A stretch of 17,841 nt of DNA from Lachnospiraceae bacterium (GTDB lineage: Bacteria; Bacillota; Clostridia; Lachnospirales; Lachnospiraceae), in the NCBI GenBank assembly GCA_030825115.1, contig JAPJQL010000053.1, forward strand, positions 1 through 17,841. The letters run 5' to 3'. The position numbers were made by a program, and so were the translations under genes. Positions 5,505 to 11,800 of the stretch are shown here, in pieces. Positions within the stretch are counted from its first letter, which is position 1. The number at the start of each line of letters is the position of its first letter. The notes under the pieces were generated by a model. That model searched no databases. It was not told the DNA's origin and worked only from the letters and a program-made list of their open reading frames with translations.

Positions 5505-6518
5505 ATGAAATGTTCAGATTGGGATATTGAAAAAGCGCTTATATTAAAAAAGAGGTATAGATCAGTACCGAAAGAAAGAACCTTGCAAATTTTTAACAGA
5601 CCTGAATATGAAGTATTTATAAGGGAATTAGAAGATATCAATAGCACTAAAGAATTTTTTGATAATTTTGGCTATAGTTTATATGAACCTTGTGAAGATG
5701 ATGACTTAGATGAATATTATTGTGAGGAGAAAGCAGAGGAAAAGCTAAAATATCATATAGGGGGTAAATATCCCAGATACATAGAAAAAATAAAAAATCC
5801 TAATGATAAGAAACATAATCTCAATATTGCACAGCTTTATTTACTTGTAGTGTGGTTAGGGATTTCAAAAGAAACTTACGTTCCTGAGTATGCGGAGGAA
5901 TTAAGTAAAATTAATAAAAGTCAAACAGTAGATAATACAACCATACAGGAGCTGGTAGATAATACAGCCATGCAAGATTTGGAGCAGCTATTTAGAAAAC
6001 AAGATTTGGAAATATGTGTTCGTCTTTGGTGGAATAAGGAATTTTTTAATGGAATTACATTAAATGAAGAAATAATAATCATGAAATATATGAAGTGTAA
6101 TGTCTATTGGAGAAAATTAATAAGTGAATATACTAATCAGATAAAGGATTTGATAGATTTAGAAAATGATAGACGTTTTGAAATTTTGACAAAACGCATA
6201 GATAAAATAAATACTGATAAAATGATTAAAAAGATTTTTAATAAGAAATATGAATCCGGAAATGAAGAAAAATACAAAAATGTATTATGTCGAACATGGT
6301 TTAAAGAAACTGATTTTCCCACTCTTTTAGAATTATATCTAAAACTGTTAAAGGATAAAAATTACTATACTGTCTTGCAGATTTTTAAATTATCAGATAG
6401 AAAAAAAGAAGCGATAACTTTAAAAAATCTGATTGAAATTGGCTATTCTAAATCATTTCATGAAAAGATAGACGACAGTATAGATAATAGGCTTTTTACC
6501 CTGCCAGAAACCCGGTAA
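5505..6518 (+). CDS. AT-rich cargo protein of unknown function
   Basis: 337 aa from ATG 5505, which has AAAGGAG eight bases upstream; the frame is open further upstream, but those starts lie in the promoter. The protein is rich in Lys, Glu, Ile and Asn, predicted mostly helical, with an acidic patch (CEDDDLDEYYCEEK) and no signal peptide or membrane segment. A 9-residue tandem duplication (VDNTTIQEL / VDNTAMQDL) sits mid-protein at 5928-5981. I recognise no family. Base composition is clearly more AT-rich than the replication genes or the chromosome, a sign of separate acquisition. It converges on an XRE regulator 18 bp away. A soluble lone cargo gene with a nearby regulator is a setting in which defence or toxin genes occur, but no motif supports that here. 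Confidence 0.75.
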   Translation: MKCSDWDIEKALILKKRYRSVPKERTLQIFNRPEYEVFIRELEDINSTKEFFDNFGYSLYEPCEDDDLDEYYCEEKAEEKLKYHIGGKYPRYIEKIKNPNDKKHNLNIAQLYLLVVWLGISKETYVPEYAEELSKINKSQTVDNTTIQELVDNTAMQDLEQLFRKQDLEICVRLWWNKEFFNGITLNEEIIIMKYMKCNVYWRKLISEYTNQIKDLIDLENDRRFEILTKRIDKINTDKMIKKIFNKKYESGNEEKYKNVLCRTWFKETDFPTLLELYLKLLKDKNYYTVLQIFKLSDRKKEAITLKNLIEIGYSKSFHEKIDDSIDNRLFTLPETR

Positions 6519-6536
6519 AAGACAGGCAATAATATC

Positions 6537-6788
6537 TTACGTATTTTTTTGAAATAGCATCTCTATGGGGATATCTAAAATATCAGCTATTGTGACGATT
6601 TCATAAGCACTAATATGAGCAAGTCCTTTTTCATATTTTGAATAGCTTTGTTTGCTTGTGGAGCAACCGCGAAGTTGCATTTCTTTAATCATATATGCTT
6701 GTGAAAAACCATGTTTTTTACGAAGTAGACGAAGATTATTGGCTAATGATATTTTTGAATCTGATTTGATTTTAGTTTCTTTTTCCAT
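6537..6788 (-). CDS. XRE-family HTH transcriptional regulator
   Basis: 83 aa with a lambda-repressor/Cro-type helix-turn-helix over about residues 15-75: LANNLRLLRKKHGFSQAYMIKEM, the QSYSKYEKG recognition part, and a closing helix typical of the fold (IVTIADILDIPIEMLF). There is no extra effector domain. It probably represses promoters of the element, as such small proteins do in ICEs and phages. It is convergent with the AT-rich gene and has a minus-strand TATAAT at 6826-6821 about 33 bp upstream of its start. Which operator it binds is not visible; the palindromes at 5370-5454 are candidates. Confidence 0.85.
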   Translation of the reverse strand: MEKETKIKSDSKISLANNLRLLRKKHGFSQAYMIKEMQLRGCSTSKQSYSKYEKGLAHISAYEIVTIADILDIPIEMLFQKNT

Positions 6789-6868
6789 ATAACACCGTCC
6801 TGAGTTTAGCTTTCAAATAAATTATATGAGAAATTGAAGAAAAGAGGTCGCATATAAGGGACTTCTTG

Positions 6869-6895
6869 TTGACAACATAATTACATAGGTATAAT
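6869..6895 (+). promoter_or_regulatory. Promoter for the relic/secreted-protein transcript
   Basis: TTGACA (6869-6874) and TATAAT (6890-6895), both consensus, are separated by 15 bp, shorter than the usual 17. It faces right toward the two secreted genes, leaving a leader of about 265 bases. The short spacer may make it weak or regulator-dependent. The rest of 6789-6979 holds no gene I can support. Confidence 0.55.
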
Positions 6896-6979
6896 ATAAA
6901 GTTAAGAACATTATGAATTTGAAACTAAATTGATATTAAAGAATATGAATAAAGGTATTAGTGGTTTGGGGAAAAGTAG

Positions 6980-7153
6980 TGTGAAAGAAAGTGGTGTCAG
7001 CAGATTAAATATCCGCGTCATGCATACATCAACTTTCCTGAAGAGATTAGACATCTCATCAAATACGTTGCCGATGGTGGTAATGTTATGATTGGAAACC
7101 GCTGCATCTTGTGGTGTTGGCTTGATAAGCTTTACAAACAGTTACTCAGTTAG
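6980..7153 (+). pseudogene. Start-less gene relic upstream of the secreted pair
   Basis: A 57-codon frame opens just after an in-frame TAG (6977-6979) and ends with TAG at 7151-7153, inside the ribosome binding site of the next gene. It reads protein-like (KYPRHAYINFPEEI, then GGNVMIGNRCILWCWLDKLYKQL) but has no usable ATG, GTG or TTG near its beginning. The likeliest reading is the C-terminal remnant of a gene that was first in the secreted-protein operon. An unusual start (ATT) cannot be excluded. Family not recognised. Confidence 0.4.
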
Positions 7154-7165
7154 GAGGATAATATT

Positions 7166-7876
7166 ATGAGAAAAGAATTAATAACAGCATTGGCGACAGT
7201 GCTGACATCTACTATGGTGACAATTCCGGTGCATGCAGCTCGTCCCGATACGAGCGCTCCGAATATTCCTTGGGATCCAAATAATGGTGCGGTACCCGTA
7301 GGATGGACAGAGGAAGAAGCTAATGTAAATGCCGGCCCTATCGAAGAGGATAGTGAAATCATGGATGCCTACGGCGGAGTAGAGCGTTATCGAGCCGCAT
7401 ATGAGATTGTTACTCCGGAGTATTTTAAATCTGTATATGCGGAGGTAGCAAAGTCACTACAGTCACAGGTAGACACAACTAATAGCGATACGATTATAAA
7501 CACTGTGGCTGTCGCTGTTAATAATCATTTTACCAAAGACTTTTCAGTAACTGTTCGTGCCGGTATATATCATGCGTACGGTACCCGTGCATATACGGAT
7601 TATGTAGCCGAGGGGCGTATGTTTAACTCCTACGAACCCGCTGTACTTGTGAGTACGATGCTGACAGCTAACGGTATACCTAATGATATTTATGATAATT
7701 ATGTAAATACTAATGCTGGTATTGTGGTTAAGACAGAAGATGGACATTATGTTTGTGTCGGACTTTGCCATTTTGGAAAGTCTAGTACATTGGTGACCAC
7801 AACTCCGCCTGAAGGTATATGGGACCATCCGATGTATGAAGATTATCTGGGAGCTTATAAGGAGTATTTAAAGTAG
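7166..7876 (+). CDS. Secreted protein, possible degenerate transglutaminase-like fold
   Basis: 236 aa with a clear signal peptide (MRKELITALATVLTSTMVTI, cleavage after PVHA, about residue 24). TAGGAGG lies nine bases before the ATG. The mature protein has a Pro/Asp-rich lead, helices (about 65-120), and then GRMFNSYEPAVLVSTMLTAN (150-169), GIPNDIY and GHYVCVG (193-199). This resembles the transglutaminase core, in which a helix starting at the catalytic Cys ends in GIP and a later strand carries His-x-Trp. Here the Cys place holds Asn/Ser and only the GH-Tyr-Val part remains, so a non-catalytic version is possible. That reading is tentative. No wall anchor is seen. Its stop overlaps the start of the next gene. 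Confidence 0.75.
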   Translation: MRKELITALATVLTSTMVTIPVHAARPDTSAPNIPWDPNNGAVPVGWTEEEANVNAGPIEEDSEIMDAYGGVERYRAAYEIVTPEYFKSVYAEVAKSLQSQVDTTNSDTIINTVAVAVNNHFTKDFSVTVRAGIYHAYGTRAYTDYVAEGRMFNSYEPAVLVSTMLTANGIPNDIYDNYVNTNAGIVVKTEDGHYVCVGLCHFGKSSTLVTTTPPEGIWDHPMYEDYLGAYKEYLK

Positions 7877-8121
7877 TGAAAAGCATTCTACGTAGAATTC
7901 TTTCTGTTGGATTAGTCTTGTCGTTAACAGTGTGTAATTTTGTATCCTACGCAGCCACCCCCTCCGGAGGGGGTGGCGGTAGTGAGTTTAACCCGGGTAA
8001 TTGGCCAGGATATGGGCAAAATAATACACCACCCAATGACCATTGGGGAGTGAGATTATCCGTGACGAATATGACGCAAGCAGGGGCTTCTAATATTACG
8101 CCTATTGAACTGAGGGGATAA
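7876..8121 (+). CDS. Small secreted Gly/Pro/Asn-rich protein
   Basis: 81 aa starting at GTG 7876, sharing one base with the preceding TAG (TAGTG), so translation is coupled. A signal peptide (MKSILRRILSVGLVLSLTVC, ending near VSYAA, residue about 27) is followed by a short mature part of about 54 residues: five glycines, FNPGNWPGYGQNN, then a C-terminus ending PIELRG. Cys at residue 20 sits in LTVC, an imperfect lipobox. It is probably a partner or peptide effector of the larger secreted protein, judged only from coupling. No family recognised. Confidence 0.65.
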   Translation: MKSILRRILSVGLVLSLTVCNFVSYAATPSGGGGGSEFNPGNWPGYGQNNTPPNDHWGVRLSVTNMTQAGASNITPIELRG

Positions 8122-8132
8122 TAAAGTAATCA

Positions 8133-8163
8133 AGCTAGGAAAGGTGAAGTTTCTTTCCTAGCT
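8133..8163 (+). terminator. Strong hairpin after the secreted pair
   Basis: AGCTAGGAAAG (8133-8143) pairs perfectly with CTTTCCTAGCT (8153-8163), loop 9, 11 bp after the stop. The following bases (CTTACAATTTT) are only partly T-rich, so it may be a weak terminator or a 3'-end stabiliser. Confidence 0.55.
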
Positions 8164-8196
8164 CTTACAATTTTGGGAATAATCCTATTCAAATCC

Positions 8197-8245
8197 AAGC
8201 CGTCAAGGACAAGCTGTGTTTTTCCAAAATCCTTGACGGCTTTCA
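8197..8245 (+). terminator. Second hairpin near the right end of the element
   Basis: AAGCCGTCAAGGA (8197-8209) and TCCTTGACGGCTT (8230-8242) form a 13-bp stem with a 20-base loop, followed by TCATTT. It probably insulates the element's right end; as a terminator its T-run is short. Nothing else is seen up to the right-end repeats. Confidence 0.5.
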
Positions 8246-8290
8246 TTTCCAATATTATAATATGGTATCAGGCTTAAGAGTTAATAACGC

Positions 8291-8309
8291 GGGTAGAGTA
8301 TGGGGTAGA
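8291..8309 (+). repeat. Paired GGGTAGA sites, right end
   Basis: GGGTAGA at 8291-8297 and 8303-8309, here with a 12-bp period, in the same orientation as the left-end pair and about 55-70 bp inside the right att copy. This is consistent with arm-type integrase sites at both ends of the element. Confidence 0.5.
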
Positions 8310-8361
8310 GTACGGAAGAGCACCTCTCAGACCTCCTGTATTTTGGTTGTTTTTTGATGAT

Positions 8362-8393
8362 GTCGCGGGTTCGATCCCCGTCTCGCGCTCTTT
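8362..8393 (+). repeat. attR: tRNA-Gly 3'-end direct repeat, copy 2
   Basis: Matches 24-55 at 30 of 32 positions, with T-loop TC in place of GT. It marks the right end of the 8.34-kb element. It is not a tRNA gene, since no anticodon or D arm precedes it. Confidence 0.85.
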
Positions 8394-8402
8394 TTAATTC
8401 AG

Positions 8403-8437
8403 GCCGGAACCTTGATTTTACAAGGGATTCCGGCTTT
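8403..8437 (+). terminator. Terminator following the second att copy
   Basis: GCCGGAA (8403-8409) pairs with TTCCGGC (8428-8434), extended by CCTTG/CAAGG inside, followed by TTTCTT. It is homologous in place and stem sequence to the terminator after the tRNA (66-104), so it is the left end of another inserted element or a duplicated tRNA terminator. Confidence 0.7.
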
Positions 8438-8464
8438 CTTGATTTCTTTTACTTGTCCTTGCTA

Positions 8465-8481
8465 GGGTAGAGCGGGGTAGA
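8465..8481 (+). repeat. Paired GGGTAGA sites beside the second att copy
   Basis: GGGTAGA at 8465-8471 and 8475-8481, a 10-bp period, 72 bp past the att copy; the left-end pair at 129-145 is 74 bp past its att copy. This is a left end lacking its integrase gene, hence a deleted relative of the main element. Confidence 0.55.
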
Positions 8482-8492
8482 ATTTTGAAAGT

Positions 8493-8514
8493 GTCTAAAG
8501 AAATATTTAGACAG
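8493..8514. repeat. Inverted repeat carrying a TAGACAG site
   Basis: GTCTAAA (8493-8499) and TTTAGAC (8506-8512) are exact inverted copies with a 6-base loop. The right arm continues to TAGACAG (8508-8514), the core of the TGTAGACAG pair on the other side of the third att copy. This suggests recombinase or regulator sites of a different, lost element. Confidence 0.35.
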
Positions 8515-8528
8515 CCGTTTTCGGCATA

Positions 8529-8553
8529 GGGTTCGAGTCCCGTCTCGCGCTCT
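8529..8553 (+). repeat. Third tRNA-Gly 3'-end copy (att remnant)
   Basis: 25 bp identical to 29-53 of the tRNA, including the GAGT T-loop form. It lies 162 bp from the second copy. It marks the far end of the deleted second element and the junction with a third insertion or the original chromosome. Confidence 0.8.
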
Positions 8554-8561
8554 GGTAAGAA

Positions 8562-8601
8562 GGCTGGAAATTCCTTGATGGACAAGGAGTTCCAGCCTTT
8601 T
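8562..8601 (+). terminator. Terminator following the third att copy
   Basis: GGCTGGAA (8562-8569) pairs with TTCCAGCC (8590-8597), with CCTTG/CAAGG inside, followed by TTTT. It has the same layout as the terminators after the first two att copies. Confidence 0.75.
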
Positions 8602-8627
8602 GTGTTGCATGATTTTGTGTTGCATGA
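8598..8627 (+). repeat. Perfect 15-bp tandem repeat
   Basis: TTTTGTGTTGCATGA occurs twice without a gap (8598-8612 and 8613-8627), starting in the terminator's T-run. It is probably a local duplication or slippage product in non-coding DNA. No function seen. Confidence 0.7.
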
Positions 8628-8633
8628 AAATGT

Positions 8634-8652
8634 TGTAGACAGCTGTAGACAG
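8634..8652 (+). repeat. Paired TGTAGACAG sites (candidate arm sites of a lost integrase)
   Basis: TGTAGACAG at 8634-8642 and 8644-8652, a 10-bp period, about 82 bp beyond the third att copy. It occupies the place of the GGGTAGA pairs but has a different sequence, fitting a different integrase. Confidence 0.45.
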
Positions 8653-8660
8653 TTTTCCTT

Positions 8661-8698
8661 AAAGCCATTGAAGCACGCAGTAAAACTGCAATGGCTTT
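8661..8698 (+). terminator. Hairpin upstream of the peptidase promoter
   Basis: AAAGCCATTG (8661-8670) pairs with CAATGGCTTT (8689-8698); loop 18. The A-run before and T-run after let it act on either strand. It may be the surviving terminator of a deleted integrase gene. Apart from the signals listed, 8122-8812 has no gene. Confidence 0.45.
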
Positions 8699-8706
8699 AT
8701 TAAGTC

Positions 8707-8735
8707 TTGGTATATCAGAAATTTTATGTTATCAT
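8707..8735 (+). promoter_or_regulatory. Promoter of the C1 peptidase gene
   Basis: TTGGTA (8707-8712), a 17-bp spacer, and TATCAT (8730-8735), about 75 bp upstream of the start codon. Each hexamer differs from consensus at one or two positions. Confidence 0.6.
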
Positions 8736-8812
8736 GAAAAAGAAGCAGGAAAGTTGGTTTGTTTTATTTATAGACTTGCGGTATATAAAATTCAAAGAGG
8801 GAACTATAGGGC

Positions 8813-11800
8813 ATGAAAACAGAAAAAAGGAAGAATTACAATGAGTGGTCCAAAATGCTGAGAGAATTAAGAACAAAATACAGGTCATGGACGGCAACCA
8901 CCCTGATCACAGTGATGCTGGGTTTGCAGGGGACAGCAGTAGCTGCCCCAATCCCGGTTTATGCAGCTCCGGATAAGTCAGGATTAGCAGTTGGCGCCGG
9001 GAATCTGTGGGAGGAGTTAGAGAGCAACGGAGAGGTTGTCATTTCATTTCCAAGCCAGATTGAAGCCTCCATTGCATCACGAGAAAATGAGGATTGCTAT
9101 TCATTTCGATTAGAGGAAAATACGAACCTAACCATATCACTGGAATCAGAATATCCTTGTGGGGTGGAGCTTCTCTCTGATGGGGAGATAATTGGAGTTT
9201 CCAACAAACCATACAGCCAGATTCTGGAGTTTCCAGATCTGAAAATGGGATTTTATACAGTGCGCGTCAGACCGCAGCAGGGGACGGAATCGTCTGTATA
9301 CTCACTGCGTATTTTCAGGAAAAAGCAGACAGGGAAGATGCCGGACTATTCTGAGGCACATATTGCGGGTACAATTTATGATCCGGAGTCTCCTTTTCGA
9401 TACATGAATGTAGAAAATGAAGCAGAGAAAAACAAGGGTCATGCACCGATTGCCGCCATGCATTATCTGGCCCATTGGCAGGGACCTGTGAAGGAATCTG
9501 TGATGCCATATTATGATAAAGGAGATATGAAAGAGACACCCAGTGATTATATCCATTATAAAAAAGCAGAACCGGAATTTCATGGACAGAGCGTGATTCA
9601 GCTGCCGGGCAATGCCGGCGATGGAAGTCATATGGAACATTGGAAGAATGCGATCATGACGTATGGGGCCATCGATACCGGATTAATTTACAGTTTGACT
9701 TTCCGGGATAGAAATGAAGGGGATGGGTATCCTGAACTGGACCTTAAATATTTTTATGCACCACCAAAAGATTGGGATTTTGATATTTACGGCGGTCATG
9801 CGACGATGATTGTCGGATGGGATGACACAATAGAAAAAGAGAATTTCACGCTTACCAAGAGAGAGAAGATTAAGGATGAGTATGGGAATGAGTATGAATA
9901 TGGGAAAATTATAGAGACGACTATGCCAGAGCATGATGGAGCCTGGATTTGCAGGGATTCCTATGGGTATGATGATTATCCTGCATTCTACTATGTCTCT
10001 TATGAGTCGGCAAATTTTGGCAGAACAAGCGAGTTTCCGATAGCGATTGCTCCCCCTGAAAAGACGGATAATTATAACCATCTGTACAGTAACTCGGCGG
10101 GGGGCATGATGCCTGGCAAAAGCGATGCTAACGGCTTTGTGAGAGTGTCTCAGCAATTTAGGAATGACGGGTCAAGTGAGCTATTGCGGTCGGTCGGTTT
10201 TGCAGCTGATGTTGGGGAAGTATCCTATGAAATCGCGGTTCGGGTAGGGGATGGACCATTAGAAAAGGTGAAGTCAGGCTATCTGAAATATCCCGGACTC
10301 TATACAATGCGGCTGGATGGAGGGATTATGATTCCCGGCAGCACGGATTTTGAAGTTCATGTCGCTTTATCGTCAAAGGATGAAAACAAGAACTTGTCAT
10401 TTTCTTCGAGTTACGACGAACCAGGTTGGATAAACGGAACAAAGAAGATTCCAGGAAAAGCGTTTATCTACAGAGATTGGGATGAGGATGGATCGTGTAT
10501 TGATTTGTCGGGGAAGGGAGAATATCCTTGTGTATATGCATATACTTACTCCCCGCTCAAGAGTGCGATCACGCTGTTGGACAACAAAGAAAAAGCAAAA
10601 GGGTATGAAACGGCTACCACATCCAATGCCGCGATGGAGCCGGAAGCAGATAAAAAAGAACAGGTTGCTACTCCTTCTGAGGCAGATAGAAAAGAACATG
10701 TCGCTACTCCTTCTGAGGCAGAGGAGAAAAAACACAGCGTTACAACAGCCACACCGTCCACAATTGCTACGCCCTCTGAAACAGAGCCTCCAGCGGATCC
10801 GGACGAAATAGTTTTAGAAGATGATACCGAAGAAACCAGAAATGCCAAAAGAGCCAGAGAAAAATGGGAGGCAGATTCCGAGGCCCTGGTGAGAAGAATG
10901 AGGGCGGATGGTTTTAAATCGATTGATGACATTCATTCTGTTGAAGCGGAGCCGCTGAATCTGGATTTTCCTGACCGGTATGATTCCAGAGATAGCGGTC
11001 TGGTGACAAAAGCGAAGCATCAGGGCGCCAGCAATCTGTGTTGGGCATTTGCAATAGCGGGTGCCCTCGAAACCAGTTATCTGAAATATGGAAATCAGAT
11101 GCCAAGGGGAATGACCCTGCTTTCACGGGACGAGGAAATTTTGAATGGAAAGATTTCTTTGAAGATCAGGAAGGGACAGGAGATTCCTCTGGACTTTTCG
11201 GCCGTATTGTATTCGGACAGCATATCCTTCCAGACCGGCAATCCTCAGATTTATTGGGAACTCACCGGCGACATCAGCAGCGTGAAAGAAGGAAACAGGC
11301 TGTCTGAGAGCGGAGAAGAGTCTACGGTGCTTACTGCAGTAGCACCGGGCAATGTGACTGTTACGGCAGTCAGCCTGACAGATACCAGTCTGCGGGCGTC
11401 CTGCCAGATCGAGATAACAGAAGCGGCTTTGGCAAAAGTCTCAGTCAGTCCGTCTCGTCTGGTGATGAAGGTGGGAGAGACACAAAAACTGGAAACGACA
11501 GTGGAAGCCGATGAAGAACTGACGGTACAATATTCCTCAGACCGGCCGGATGTCGTTTCTGTAGATCACAACGGGCAGGTTCTCGCTTTGAAGGCGGGTA
11601 CAGCAGTGGTCACCGCGCGGGCGGGAGAAGGCACAGCCGTTTGCCGGATTCAGGTGAGAAACCGGCATGATTCTGATGACAGCGATACCGTGACTGCCAG
11701 GACTCCAAAGCCGACAATGGCAGATACGGCTCATGGCTTGTGGGAACAGGAAAGCGAAGGATGGCGTTTTCAGAAAGATGACGGAACTTATGCACGTGAT

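Larger units (their letters stand above)
24..8393. mobile_element. Integrative (probably mobilizable) element in tRNA-Gly with CRESS-like Rep
   Basis: The limits are set by direct repeats of the tRNA-Gly 3' end at 24-55 and 8362-8393 (32 bp, 30 identical). This gives a unit of about 8.34 kb. The integrase sits at the left end facing the tRNA, the usual layout of tRNA-targeting elements. Paired GGGTAGA sites lie just inside both ends. The core is integrase, excisionase-like protein, CRESS-like Rep, FtsK-like ATPase, membrane protein and SSB-like protein. The cargo is an unknown AT-rich gene, an XRE regulator and two secreted proteins. No type IV secretion channel genes are present, so self-transfer looks impossible and mobilization by a helper is more likely. 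Function as an active element is inference; the core genes all read as intact. Confidence 0.85.

Noticed and set aside
5505..6518. AT-rich cargo gene as a toxin of a toxin-antitoxin pair with the XRE gene
   Set aside because: The genes are convergent, not co-transcribed, and the protein shows no toxin motif, so I did not call it.
6945..7091. 48-aa ATG frame (MNKGISGLGK...) overlapping the relic
   Set aside because: No ribosome binding site, and the residue pattern is poor. The other frame looks more protein-like.
8362..8393. Possible extra tRNA gene at 8362 (and at 8529)
   Set aside because: Only the T arm and acceptor strand are present; there is no anticodon or D arm, so these are att copies.
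8598..8627. Tandem repeat as a CRISPR array
   Set aside because: There are just two 15-bp units with no spacer and no cas genes.
10482..10811. Arg/Lys-rich 109-aa frame on the + strand
   Set aside because: It is an out-of-frame shadow of the low-complexity ATPSEA linker of the peptidase gene.
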